A DNA stretch of 64,000 bases from Notamacropus eugenii (taxonomy: Eukaryota; Chordata; Mammalia; Diprotodontia; Macropodidae), in contig NC_092872.1 of assembly GCF_028372415.1 (NCBI RefSeq), positions 17,512,479-17,576,478 on the forward strand, in the 5' to 3' direction. The position numbers and the translations under genes are program-made. Below the pieces are notes generated by a model. It had not been told where the DNA came from and made no database searches. It saw only the letters and a program-made list of their open reading frames with translations. This document shows positions 45,333 through 56,299 of the stretch, in pieces (within the stretch, counting starts at the first letter, position 1; the number at the start of each line of letters is the position of its first letter).

Positions 45333-46236
45333 ATAAAAAAGTGTTCTAAATTATTTTTGATTAAATAAATGCAAATTAAAACAACCCTGGAAAGCAACCT
45401 CACACCTATCAAATTTGCCAATATTAAAAAAAATGGAAAATGGCAAATGTTTGTGAAGATGCGGGGAATTTGGAATACTGATACATTATTGGTGACACTG
45501 AGAACTAATTCAACCATTCTGGAAAGCAATTTGCAACTGTGCCCAAAGGACACCCAATCCAAGTTGTCAGCAAGACCACTGCAAGTATCCCCAAGAGATC
45601 ATAAAAAAAGGAAAAAGACCTACATGTGCAAGCATATTTATGGCAGTTCTTTTTGAGGTGACAAAATATTGGAAATTGAAGGGATGCCCATAGTGTGGGG
45701 AATGACTGAACAAGCTGTGATATATGAATGAAATGGAATACTATTGTGCAATAAGAAATGATAAACGTAATAAAAATGATAAACTGATGCAAAATGAAAT
45801 TAGTAGAACCATTAAAACACTGTACACAGTATGTGCAACATCATGTTCTGATCAACGATGAATGACTCAGCTTTTCTCAACAACACAATGATCCAAGACA
45901 AGTACAAAGGACTCATGAAGTAAAATGCTATTTATATATGTAGATAAAGAACTGATGGATCCTGAATGCAAATGGAAGCTTTTTTTTTTTTTACTGTCTT
46001 CTTTCTCATGTTTTTTTTTCTTTTGATCTGTTTCTTCTTCCACAACTGTGATCAATATGGAAATGTATTTTTACATGTTTGCATATGCATAAACTATTTC
46101 AAAGAGCCCATCATTTTCAGAAGAGGGAAAGTGAGGGAAGGAGAAAAAAAGTGGAACTCAAAGTCTTGTAAACATCTAGGATCATTTTTTTTTTCTTGAT
46201 ACGAAACTGTATGAAAATAAAATACTATTTACAGCA
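45333..46236 (+). mobile_element. L1 3' end, old type
   Basis: ORF2 C-terminal relic (aaagtgttctaaattatt, 'caaattaaaacaaccctggaaagcaacctcacacc', 'accattctggaaagcaatttg') then a 3' UTR of the older type, ending in AAAATAAAATACTATT and an A-rich tail. Same family as positions 1-1790. Confidence 0.85.
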
Positions 46237-48134
46237 AAAAAAATAAAAGCAGAGGTAGCAATCATGATCTCTCATAACGCAAAAATAGATCTAATTAAAA
46301 CTATATTTTTAAAAAGAAACTATAGACAATGAAATAATATCAACACTAATTTATATATGCACCAAAAGTTATAGTATCTAAATTATTAAAGGAAGAGTTA
46401 AGTAATTTTACAAGAGGAAATAGTAAAGCTAAATTAGTGGAGGATTTCAACTTTTCTCTCACAACTAGGTAAATCTAACCAAAAAGTAAACACACAAAAA
46501 ACGTTAGAGAGATAAATAGAATTTAAGAAAAGTTAGACATGGTTGACCTCTAGAGAAAACTGAGTGGAAATAGAAATGAATGCACAATTTTCCCAGTGCT
46601 AAATTGCTCCTAAAAAAATTGACCATATATCAGGGCATAAGAATCTCACAAGTAAGTATGGAGATGCAAAAATATTAAATGCATCCCTTTCAAATCACAA
46701 TGCAGTAAAAATTGTATTCAATAGTTTTGTGGAAACAGATTTAAACTTAATTGGAGACTAAATAATCTCATCCTAAATCAATAGCAGCTCAAAGAACATA
46801 TCATATAAATAATCAATAATTTCATTAAGGAGAAGAATAACATGCAAATATTTATGAGATGCACTCAAAGCAGTATTTAGGGGAAAATTTATATCTGCAA
46901 AGTCATATCAATAAAATAGAGAAAGTTACTGAATTGAGCATATTGAGCAGTTACTGAAGTGAGCATAAAAATCTCAAAAAAGAACAAATTAAAAATCCAC
47001 AATTAAAGACCAAATTAGAAACCCTAAAACCAGAGTAGAGATTATAAAAATTGAAAGTAAATAAAAAATAAATACTAAAGTAATAAATCAAAGTAGGAGC
47101 TGGTTTTGTGAAAAAAAGTAGTAAAATAGGTAAACCAATGGATAGTTTTATTTTCAAAAAAAAAAAAGTTGCCAATATCAAAAATGAAAAGAGTGAATTA
47201 ACCATCAATAAAGATGAAATTGAACAATTATTAGAAGCTATTTTTCCAATTATGTACTAATAAATCTAGCAATACAATTTAAATAGATGAATATTTACAA
47301 AGTCATAAATTGTCCAGATAAACAGAAGAAGAAACAGAACCTTAAATAACACTTTCCTAGAAAACAAAATTAATCAAGCCCTCAATTAGTTTCTGAGTAA
47401 AAATCTCCAGGACCAAATAGATTTATCAGTGAATTCTACCAAACGTTCAAAGAAAAATTAGTTCCAATACTGTATAAGCTATTTGGAAAATAGATATTGA
47501 AGCAGTTCTACAAAATTTCTTTTACAGCCAAATAAGGTTCTAATAACTAAAGCAGGAAGAGTGAAAAAAGAGAAGCAAAATTATAGACCAGTTTCCTTAG
47601 TGAATATTGATGAAAAATATTAAGTAAAATATTAGTAAGGAGATTAAAGTAGCGTATCGCTGATATTATATATTAGGAAAAAGTGGAATTTATGTAAACA
47701 ATGCAGGGCTTATTCAATTTTAGGAAAACTATAAGCATAACTGACATTTTAATAACAAAAAACAACAAGTAGCATGATTATCTCAATAGATACAGAAAAA
47801 CCTTTTGACAAAATACAATAGTGATTCCTATTAAAAAAAAACAGCAACTCTAAAAAGCACAGTAATAATTTAACACATACAATAAGTGAATTAAAAAGTT
47901 TTCCTTAAAATGATGTGTAGTATTTATCTAAAACCACCAGGAAGCATTATCTTTAATAGAGACAAGGTATCTTCCTAATAAGAGTAGAGTGAAGCAAGGA
48001 TGTCCATTATCATCACTATTTTTCTATTTAGCAGTAGAAATGCTAGTGATAAGGAAAAAAAAAGTACAAAAAGAAACTGAAGGAATTAGAATAGGCAACA
48101 AGAAAATAAATGTATCACTGTGCAGATGATGTAT
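46237..48134 (+). mobile_element. Old L1 ORF2 relic, endonuclease to RT
   Basis: Begins at 'gcagaggtagcaatcatgatctc' (KAEIDLI-like region of the endonuclease) and proceeds through SDH-like 46690-46720, the linker, 'aaatctccaggaccaaat' (SPGPNR-like, 47400), 'gaatattgatg' and 'agtaaggagatt' (RT block), 'ggtgaagcaaggatgtccattatcatc' ([12 protein letters not shown], 47985) to 'tgtgcagatgat' (C-ADD, 48120). Stops throughout. It adjoins the poly(A) of the preceding element, so it was probably the insertion target. Confidence 0.82.
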
Positions 48135-48234
48135 ATACATACACATACACACATATGAGATGAGAAAGACAGAGAGAGACAAAAAGAGAGAAACTACATC
48201 ATCTTCCTCTTTGTATTCATATAAATATATACAT
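48135..48234. repeat. Short TACACA/GAGA microsatellites
   Basis: TATACATACACATACACACA at 48130-48152, then GA/AGAG-rich 48160-48195. Confidence 0.7.
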
Positions 48235-48470
48235 ATATTGGTTTTGTAGTTGAAGAAGAGTACTCTAGAGAACTTAGCAATTTAATTCAAGTATAGCCTC
48301 AAACAATTACTAGCCATGTTGTACTGGACAATTTATTTTAATTTCTATCAGTTTCTGTTTTTTAACTGTAAGAAGGGGTTGAGTACTAGAAACTCCTTTC
48401 CAGATAATAAGGATAAATTGATGAAGCATTTGTACAGCTTCCCTTCCACATCTTATATAAATGCTCGATA
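48235..48470 (+). mobile_element. CORE-SINE, degraded
   Basis: 'caagtatagcctcaaacaattactagccatgttg', 'tcagtttctgttttttaactgtaag' and 'aaggataaattgatgaagcat' fit a worn CORE-SINE in sense orientation. Confidence 0.5.
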
Positions 48471-48484
48471 TTATAATAAATGCA

Positions 48485-48610
48485 GTAACTGAGTCCCAGA
48501 GAAGGGACAGTGATTGGCTCAAAAAAAGAAAAGTATTAAGAGGAAGAGCTGGGATTTGAACTATCTGTTCTAATTTGCAGTATCATAGCCTTTCTTCTGT
48601 GCCAAATTGC
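48485..48610 (-). mobile_element. CORE-SINE, antisense, partial
   Basis: 'gtaactgagtcccagagaagggacagtgattgg' and 'gagctgggatttgaac', 'atcatagcctttcttctgtgcc' are the reversed core and head. Confidence 0.65.
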
Positions 48611-48679
48611 TCTAGTCTTATTTTTTGGATACTGTACCTGGAGCTATAAAAGAAACTAACTTTTTGAAATAAAAAAATA

Positions 48680-48965
48680 CCCCTTTACCTGGAATGCAGG
48701 GCTGGTTCCATATTAGGAAAATTATCAGCATAATTGACCACTATCAATAATAAAATTAGCAGAAATTATAAGATTATCTCAATGGTCGCAGAAAAAGCTT
48801 TTGACAAAATACATTCCTATTAAAAGCACTAGAGAGAAAGAAATATATGGAATTTGCCTCAAGATCAGTAGAATCTATCTAAAATCATTAGCAAGGATTA
48901 TCTGTAATGAGGATAATCTAGAAGGATTACCAAGAAGATCAGGGGTGAAACAAGGATGCCTCTAT
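48680..48965 (+). mobile_element. L1 ORF2 RT fragment
   Basis: Parallels 47700-48010: 'ggaatgcagggctggttccatattagg', 'gcagaaaaagcttttgacaaaata', 'aggggtgaaacaaggatgcc' (VKQGC). A separate old L1 copy; 48801-49001 gives SLARIICNEDNLEGLPRRSG. It ends abruptly at about 48965. Confidence 0.78.
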
Positions 48966-49979
48966 TCCACCATCTTGGTTCCACCTTCACTCAAGTTTTG
49001 AATTATTCCAGGGGCTGGGAAGGTTTATCTTTTACCAAACAAGAATCTGAATCTCTCTAACTTCTGTCCATAGTTCCTGGAAATGACCCCTGGAGTCAGA
49101 TACAGTGAAAGAGACCAAGCCAAATGGCTCTTCAACATGAGATTTGGAGGTGGTACTAAATACATCTCTCCCTTCTCCTTCTTTGGGCAGTTTTGTCACC
49201 TGTTGACATTTCTCAACATGTCTTAAGTTTTTTAGGTCAGAATTTGGGGAGGGTATTATCTGATCAAAAGATCTACTTATTCAGTTATTTTTAATATTTT
49301 ACTGATTACAAAATCCAAAATCAAGCCTCTACAGTGATAAATATATGGATGGGTAATGGTCAGGACAATTTATTAAAGACTAGAGGTAAACAATAAACCT
49401 ATAAGTAAATTTTTGAGATTATCATTTCTTGTTGATCACAACATAATGTTTGCAATTTGTTTTGTTTTATTTTAAATGCATGTCTTACCCACCTGGAATG
49501 ATGAAAGATAATGAAAATTATTTAATCAAACATTGATATGAAATATGTGAACAAAGATATGAAACCCTCTGCAACTTGAAGAGACTGTATAAGCAGAAGA
49601 TGAATAATGATTTCAAAATCAAGAAATTTTTATTCCTAATTAGTGAAATTATTTTAATTCTTTTGAAAGATACATTTACAGTTCTGTGAACAAAATTTTC
49701 TAAAACATATAAGGGAAGGGATGAATTGATGAAGGTGTTATCCTACATTTCAGTTTTTCTAGAGCAGTTGGAAAGTAGCTTGCTATTCTGAGTCTGATAC
49801 ATTAGGAATCAAGTTTTGTTGAGATTATTGACAAAGTCAATCAAATTTAACTTTAGAAAGAAAGTATTATCATTCTTTACACTCAGATGTTTATGAAAGT
49901 TCTAAGAAGCCAGAGCTAGTGGAAGAAATGAGGCAATATAAATTTTTTCTTATTGAAGATGTAGTATCATTGATGTTTA
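48966..49979. other. No gene; unassigned
   Basis: The first 20 bases look like a reversed L1/HAL1 5' terminus, then unique-looking DNA. No supportable coding frame. Confidence 0.45.
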
Positions 49980-50180
49980 AAATGTTCAAATAGCACAGGG
50001 CCAGGAATAGATCCCAGGGGATCTATATCTCTGTAGATATATCCTTTCAAATTAGCATCAAATGATTAAAGACTTCTTTGGGAGTTTAGAAATTAATTCA
50101 GTTTCTAATTCACCTAAATATACTATTATCTTATATCTCTGTACTATTTTTTGTAGCATTATATTCATTCATTGGTTTAT
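49980..50180 (-). mobile_element. CR1-like ancient repeat fragment
   Basis: 'agcacagggccaggaatagatccc', 'attaaagacttctttgggag', 'aattcagtttctaattcacctaaatatactattatc' follow, in antisense, a widespread amniote CR1-like LINE block ('agggccaaggacagatccctgggg' in my memory). Family name uncertain. Confidence 0.55.
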
Positions 50181-50760
50181 GAAATGACTATTACGTAGGG
50201 AAAAACAAACAAAAGAAAAAACTATAGCCTCCTTTGAAAAATAAGTCAGTTAAGTATGGAATGGTAAAACAAGTGAAAAAAGTGAACATCAGATATAAGT
50301 AGTGTTAGCCATGCATCATCCTTCATAATTTTAAAGTCATTCCTATTTCTCTAACATTCATAATATAGGGGAAATGTTGACATTATCTGGAGAATATGAT
50401 TGGGTGAAATGCTCTATTTCAACAATTTTGGTGGAGGAAAAATAGTTCTAGAATTGAAATAATATTATTCTTCCATCTCGAAATAGATATGTGAAAGAAA
50501 TGGGAATTTGTTGGAGGAAAAAAGGCCCATGTAGTTAAACAGAAATGGATCCCTAAATGAGTTCTGAGAATATCTGGGGAGTGTTCTATGTGGTCAAAAA
50601 GATTTTTATAATCATTCTGTGATACATCAATTTCTCATTTAGAAAATAAGATAACTGTAATTCATGAAAATATCATAAGGAGGTACTCAATGATTTTATG
50701 AAAAAAGTGCTCTCAAAACCAAAATAAAAATTAAGAATTGTTCTCAATTGTTCTATAGGT
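50181..50760. other. No gene or assignable repeat
   Basis: AT-rich unique-looking sequence. Confidence 0.45.
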
Positions 50761-50764
50761 ATAA

Positions 50765-50900
50765 GCTCACCAGTACAAAGTAAGATCCTTGAGAGAAGGG
50801 AAGGACAGGTTTTCATTTCATTTTTGTGTCTCCAGTGCCAAATATAGTAGTTTTCATATCATAAATGTTTATTTAGTATTTACGAATTGAATGGAAGAGG
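50765..50900 (+). mobile_element. L2 LINE 3' terminus
   Basis: 'agatccttgagagaagggaaggacaggttttcatttc', 'gtgtctccagtgccaaatatagtag' and 'ataaatgtttatttagtatttacgaattgaatg' are the sense L2 3' end. Confidence 0.78.
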
Positions 50901-51980
50901 GGCATAAGGACCAAAGGAGTCAAATTAAGATATTGGCTCCATTAATTTGGCAATTATAAAATAACTGTGCCCATTTTGTTCTGGGCATTGTCCAGTGAAA
51001 ATGTCCTTGACCTCAAAGATCTTATTGAAACAAGTTTGTGTGGATTTACTTAGAGAACCTTACCAAAAAGAAAGCAGATTTATGAGGACAAAGAATTCAT
51101 CAGTGTAAACCCTACACAATAAAATGGGTTTGCAATTTTTCAAGGGACTTTGAAAATAAAATTCAATACATAGAAAAATATTACATAAAAGATAAATTGC
51201 TTTAGGGGATATTGACTGGGAAGTTTCAAACATGAATTTCATACGTCTAAACAAATAAATTCAAAAATCATAAAAGGATTTTCCAGTGTGCTTTCAATTT
51301 TATCCACAAGTGAGTTTAATAATATACCCCAATGATTTAATGTCATTTCTATGTATAGGTTTTCCATAACATACACTCTTTAGTAAGATCAGGTAAGAAA
51401 GGGTTCAATGCTTCTAAATATGTCTGTACATAAGAATTCCATGTTTTTACATTTTATTTTACATTTTGAATATACATGTATTTGTGTATACATACATATA
51501 TATGGATATATTGTATGTGCAATTTTCAAATTTGATGCTGACAATTTAAAGCGTAATAGACTTCTTTCTAAAGAAATCTTGTTTTGAGGCTTGTTCATTT
51601 ATCCTGTGTCATGCCAGATAATAAACAGACCCTTTGAAGAAATATATGACTCATAAGAAATCAGTATTGCAGTTTGTGGAACCTCTATAATTATAATAAA
51701 GTCAAACAATTTAAACATCAAGCAGAACATTAGATATATGAATTGACCCTCTTTTTTTGGAGATAAAGAAAATGAAGTCCTGTGAAGTAAATCAACTTCT
51801 ACAATATGATGTAGCAAGTCAGTGGAAGATTTCATAATGAAACTTAATCTTTATGTGGAATTATATGTGCAATTATGAAACTAGATTTGAGAGAATAACC
51901 CCTATGTAGTGTGAGTCACTGATAAATTCCGTCATTCAAAATAATTAGGGAAATAACAACTAATGATAGTAATTAATAAT
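50901..51980. other. No gene or assignable repeat
   Basis: Unique-looking AT-rich sequence; open frames under 80 codons only. Confidence 0.45.
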
Positions 51981-51984
51981 AATG

Positions 51985-52170
51985 ATGAAGAACTAGCTTT
52001 TATACAGGGTTTAGGGCATACAAAGTATTTTTCAAATGTTATGTCATTCTCACAACAACACTGAGAAATAAATGCTACCGATATCCCTACTTTATAGATG
52101 TGGAACTAAGTCAGGGAAAGACTGAGTGACTTGCCCAGGGTAAAGTAGCTATTAAGATGGATCTAATTAT
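51985..52170 (-). mobile_element. MIR SINE, antisense
   Basis: 'atacaaagtatttttcaaatgttatgtcattctcacaacaac', 'tttatagatgtggaactaagtcagggaaag' and 'agtgacttgcccagggtaaagtagc' are a reversed MIR. Confidence 0.82.
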
Positions 52171-52755
52171 AAAAGATAATTCATTTAGTTCTGGCACATC
52201 AGTATCATCTGTTTTACAAATAAAGGAAGAATTATAGACAACACCTAAAAGGAAATAGAAATGTGGTGGAGAGGTCTTGGTCTGTAACCTGTATATTGAT
52301 AGCTTTGGAAAGGACAGTTTCCATTTGCAGATGAGGTTGGAAGGGAGACTGCAGAGAGTAAAGAAGAGATGAAGAGGAGTAGGATATGGAGCTTTTAGAA
52401 TAAACTCTGAAAGAGTTTAACCAAGAAGGAGATCTATAAGACAATAGTTAGTGGAAGTAATTCTATTAAGTATAAATTTATTTTAAATTTATTTTTCATG
52501 ATAGTGAAGTGATAGACTAGAGAAGGAACTAGGAAAGAAGCATAGACTTCAGAAAGAAAATTGGAATGATGGGGGGGGCAATTTGCTGAAGAAGAGAAGA
52601 GGGGATCAGATTAAAGGTGCATGTAAAAAGAAAGGTGCATGTAAAAAGGTTATCCTTAGTGAGGAGAAGAATCACCTCTTTATGTGGAAACAGTAAAGTC
52701 TCTTCCAGTTCAGAATAATTTAATTATTTAATTAAATAGAATCTCTTCTGTAGCA
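52171..52755. other. No gene or assignable repeat
   Basis: Nothing supportable. A short direct repeat 'aaaggtgcatgtaaaaag' is doubled at 52612-52648. Confidence 0.45.
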
Positions 52756-52759
52756 GTCC

Positions 52760-53080
52760 CTCAAATGAGAATTTTCTAGCTTCCTTTTAAGTAATGCCAT
52801 TAAAAACATTTGCTCACCTTCTAAGAAAATCCATTCCACTTTTGGAAAGCCATAACTATCTAGAAGTTTTTTTTTTTTTTCTTAGAACTTAAATCTTGAT
52901 GCATCTTCAGTCCTTCTATCCTCAGAACAGGAAGAACAAATCTAACATTTCTTCCTTTACAGCCTTTCAAATGTTTGACAATAGCTAATACCATTTGAGA
53001 CCAGCCAATACCCCTTCTAATATTTCTTCTCCAGGCTAAAACCCTCAGTTCTTCTATGACCCCAGTTACTAAATTGTGCC
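52760..53080 (-). mobile_element. CR1-like ancient repeat fragment
   Basis: 'aaagccataactatctagaagtttt', 'cagcctttcaaatgtttgacaatagctaataccat' and 'cttctccaggctaaaaccctcagttcttc' match the antisense 3' part of the same CR1-like family as 59390-60060. Confidence 0.65.
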
Positions 53081-53084
53081 TGTA

Positions 53085-53335
53085 CCATTTGTTGTTGTTC
53101 ATTGTGTGATGTGTGACTCTACATGATCTATGGACTTTTGTTCATGGTATTTTCTTGGCAAAGATACTAGAGTGCTTTGTCATTTTCCTTCTATGTGTCT
53201 TCATTTAGCAGTTGAGGAAGTGAGGCAAATAGGGGTCAAGTGACTAGTCCACATTTGAATTCAGATCTTCCTGACTCCAGGCCCAGAGTTCTATCCACTG
53301 CACCACTGCACCACTGCACCACCTAGCTGCCTATA
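53085..53335 (-). mobile_element. Marsupial SINE (WSINE/MAR1-like), antisense
   Basis: Long copy: 'gacttttgttcatggtattttcttggcaaagatactagagtgctttgtcattttcc', 'ttgaggaagtgaggcaaataggggtcaagtgac', 'gaattcagatcttcctgactccaggccca' and 'cactgcaccacctagctgcc' at the head. The sequence CACCACTGCA is triplicated at 53299-53327. Confidence 0.85.
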
Positions 53336-53336
53336 T

Positions 53337-53575
53337 CTCAAAGAGATCTAAGAAAGATGAAAAGGACTTATAGGTACAAAAACATCTATACCAACTCATT
53401 TTGTACTAGTAAAACTGTGGCTAAGGATTATCCACTTATGAAATAACCAAATAAATTGACATCTATGAATATAATGCTATATTTTTGTGACACAATAAAA
53501 TATGAAATGGACAGATCCAGAGGAAACAGGGAAAGACTCTATGAATTGAACAAAGTGAGCTGATTTTTGCATATG
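53337..53575 (+). mobile_element. Old L1 3' end fragment
   Basis: 'aagagatctaagaaagatgaaaaggac', 'tacaaaaacatctataccaactcattttg' and 'ccagaggaaacagggaaagactctatgaattg' are L1 ORF2 3' blocks of the old type. Confidence 0.7.
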
Positions 53576-54080
53576 AATAGAGAGTCTGAAGGAGCATTCC
53601 AAGGTAAAATCTCCACAGGAGCAATTTCCTAGGATGATGGATTTGGATATTGGGCTAGAAGCATTGATCTTCCTAATGCACCTTAGGTCAGGGTTCTTGG
53701 CTGTTTCCATCAGGGTGTGAAGTAATATGGTAATCAGGGCACTGGTGATGGTTTAACTTGTTTGCACATGGTTCCTCCTGTCTCTCCTTGCCTCAGGAAG
53801 TTGATTTGCTTATCCTGTTAGTGGTATTAGTTGGTAATTAAGAGAGATGGTTGTTGATTCTCCACAAGAGGTGCTTTCCTGTATGATGTCTATCAGAGCT
53901 GTTAGAATTAGGACTGGTGGTCTGGAGGATGTTGCTATTCCTAGGGCTCTTTTGTACCAGATAGAGATACGATCTCTTAAGGTAGGGACTTCATTTCTAT
54001 TCTTAACTAAGACTCCTATCATCTTGCTAATCTTAATCCAGTTCAGCAAAATGCTGATAGCTTGATCTATCATCAACTAA
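53576..54080. other. Unassigned; contains an 88-codon antisense frame
   Basis: The minus strand is open from 54076 to 53810 (SILLNWIKISKMIGVLVKNR, ISIWYKRALGIATSSRP). I recognise neither the frame nor the DNA. No start context, signal or partner gene supports it as real. It may be an internal part of an unrecognised retroelement. Confidence 0.3.
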
Positions 54081-54965
54081 GATAATCTTTAAAGTGATTG
54101 ACTTCAAAAGAAAAATTATTTTAAAAAAGATCAGTCATTGAATTGAAGAAAAGTAGGTCAGAGTGAAATAGCAAATTATTTTAAATGGCAAATGAAACTA
54201 TATAAAATAAAATGTGGAAGTACTATCTCTCCTTAAGCCAAGGAGTAATATGCTTAAAGCTTTGCTTTAAGAATATAGTTTGAGAGTTATGTTAGTAAAG
54301 ATGGATTGGAAAAGAATAAAACTTTAAGCAGGTTGACCACAGTTTGTACTGTAAAAACCACATTGTAAAAATCAGCAATTTTCAAAGTCTTAAGAATTTC
54401 AAGCATTTCAATGTTCAATCATGATGCTGAAGGAACAATGATTTAGAATGCTCCCCAGCTCCCTGCAATAAGTTGATAGACTAGATGTGAAGAAGGATAT
54501 GCATGTAGGTAGGCTTTCAAAAGGTTTCCTTGCTTGCATGGTTTTGTAGGTCTTTTTTATTTCTTTGGGAAGGGAGAATGGTAAGAAGAGAAGGTATAGG
54601 TTTATTAATTTTAAACAAAAACTAAGTTGAAAGACAAAAAATGAAGGGACAAATGGGAGAACATTTTTTGGAGTTCGAATTTTATGGGTTACAGATGATT
54701 ATATATGGAGGACTATGTTAAAGAGTTGAAGACTTAACTTTGTGGATCTAGATAACTAGAAGGTCCACATCTTCTAGTGGAAGCAGGGATCTTCATCAAA
54801 AGCAGAGAAATGAGGAACTAAGAGAAATTTGGGATAAAGATAATGAGTTCTTTTTTAGATAACAGTTAAGTTGGAAATTCAATTCATCATTGTTCTATAT
54901 TTTTCAATGGGTCATTCTTTTTCTTACAGATTTTGAAACATTCAGAAAAACTTGATCGAAAAATG
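54081..54965. other. No gene or assignable repeat
   Basis: Unique-looking AT-rich sequence. Confidence 0.45.
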
Positions 54966-54986
54966 CCAAGACACACATACACACAT

Positions 54987-55026
<40 letters not shown>
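54966..55026. repeat. (CA)n microsatellite
   Basis: Pure CA from about 54989 to 55025, preceded by mixed CACATA units. Confidence 0.96.
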
Positions 55027-55029
<3 letters not shown>

Positions 55030-55404
55030 AAATTGAGATTTGGTGCAATGAGAAAATATCATTAGTATTATCGTGTTTTTGCCTACATTGGTCCTACCTT
55101 TCTAAAAGCAAAACTTAAACATATATTTCTAATCAAAATATCCCTGGAGTTATTTTCAGGAGACATTGCAAAATACATATACTACCTGCCATGAAATGTG
55201 TGAGTAGAAAAAAGAATGTGTGAAGAGAAAAATCAATCATTGCTACTAGAAGTGTTAAAATTGCAATTAACTGGTATGATTTAGGGTGAATACTTAACCT
55301 GTGAATGTGAAGTTGATTTCTATATATAGAAGAGAGAACAGTATTTTATGGGACTTTATGCTACCGTTTTTTGAGTCTGACTTGTCATGTCATTTGGGTA
55401 TTTA

Positions 55405-55700
55405 CAGAAGCATTTATTAACCAGTCACTACCTATCATTCACTCTGAGGATACAAGGACAAAATAAAATCAAATAATCTCTATTTCAAAAATCCTAAATT
55501 CTACTCATAGATATAAAATATATGTGTACAAGAGGGTATAAAATAAACAATATTTTTTAAAGTAGTCAAATAGAAGTTAGTAAGTGAAGATTGGCACAAG
55601 AGCCTGGGGCAGCAGATTGGGAAAAGTGGTCCTTGACAGTGTTTCATAGAGATAAAAAGTACTTGTAGACCTAATAAACTTTGACATACAGAGATACTGC
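55405..55700 (-). mobile_element. L2 LINE 3' region, antisense
   Basis: 'cagaagcatttattaaccagtcactacc', 'gaggatacaaggacaaaataaaat' and later 'gtggtccttgacagtg' resemble the reversed L2 3' end and the stretch beyond it, as at 4445-4955. It abuts RTE copy 2. Confidence 0.5.
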
Positions 55701-55708
55701 CACAGCAA

Positions 55709-56295
55709 TTGGTTGGTTGTTGTCGTTCATTTTTGAAGAGGACCCAAATGGCATCACCAAGATGGCATCAATGTGTCCAACTGTGGCTGATCAGAATAAT
55801 ACGGGCACAGATAGTCTGTGTGACTATTTGGGATAGATACTCCAGATTTGTGCATCTTACATTTACTTTGTGCTATCTCAATTCTGCTTTGCTCAAAGAG
55901 CACAGCACCCTTTCTGGTGTGGGCATGCCATGCTGAGCAGTCCTTTGCCAATGTCTCCCATGTTGCACAGTCAAATCCAAAGTTTTTGAGAGAGACCTTG
56001 AGAGTGTCTGTGTATCATTTCTTCTGGCCACCATGTGATCACCTGACTCATGTGAGTTGACCATAAAATAGTATTTTTAGCAAACATTCATTTGGCATTT
56101 GACCAGCGTGGCCAGCCCATCAGAGTTGTTCCCTCTGAAGCATAGTTTGAATACTTGGCAGTTCAGCTCGAGCAAGGACTTCAGTGTCTGGTACCTTGTC
56201 TTGCCAGATGATCCACAGACCCTTCCTAAGACAGTTCAAGGGGAAGCGATTCAGTTTCCTGGCATGGCACTGGTAGACTATTCATGTTTCACAGG
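55709..56295 (-). mobile_element. RTE-clade LINE, 5'-truncated, second copy
   Basis: Close relative of 5715-6560. The two share the 3' tail (ACCA/ACAA type), 'gctcaaagagcacagcacc', 'catgccatgctgagca', 'gagagagaccttgagagtgtc', 'tatcatttcttctggccaccatgtga' and 'agtgtctggtaccttgtcttgcc'. On the minus strand this is the C-terminal end of an RTE reverse transcriptase (VARRNDTQTLSRSLSKT region). Truncated earlier than copy 1 and also inactive. Confidence 0.82.
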
Positions 56296-56299
56296 CAAA

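Noticed and set aside
45254..45562. 102-codon antisense frame spanning 5' UTR and L1 3' end
   Set aside because: It crosses the junction of two repeat segments and is antisense to both.
48966..48990. Reversed L1/HAL1 5' terminus (ccaccatcttggttcc)
   Set aside because: Only about 20 bases match and the element body that should lie to the left is an L1 fragment in the opposite orientation. Either a chance match or an unresolvable remnant.
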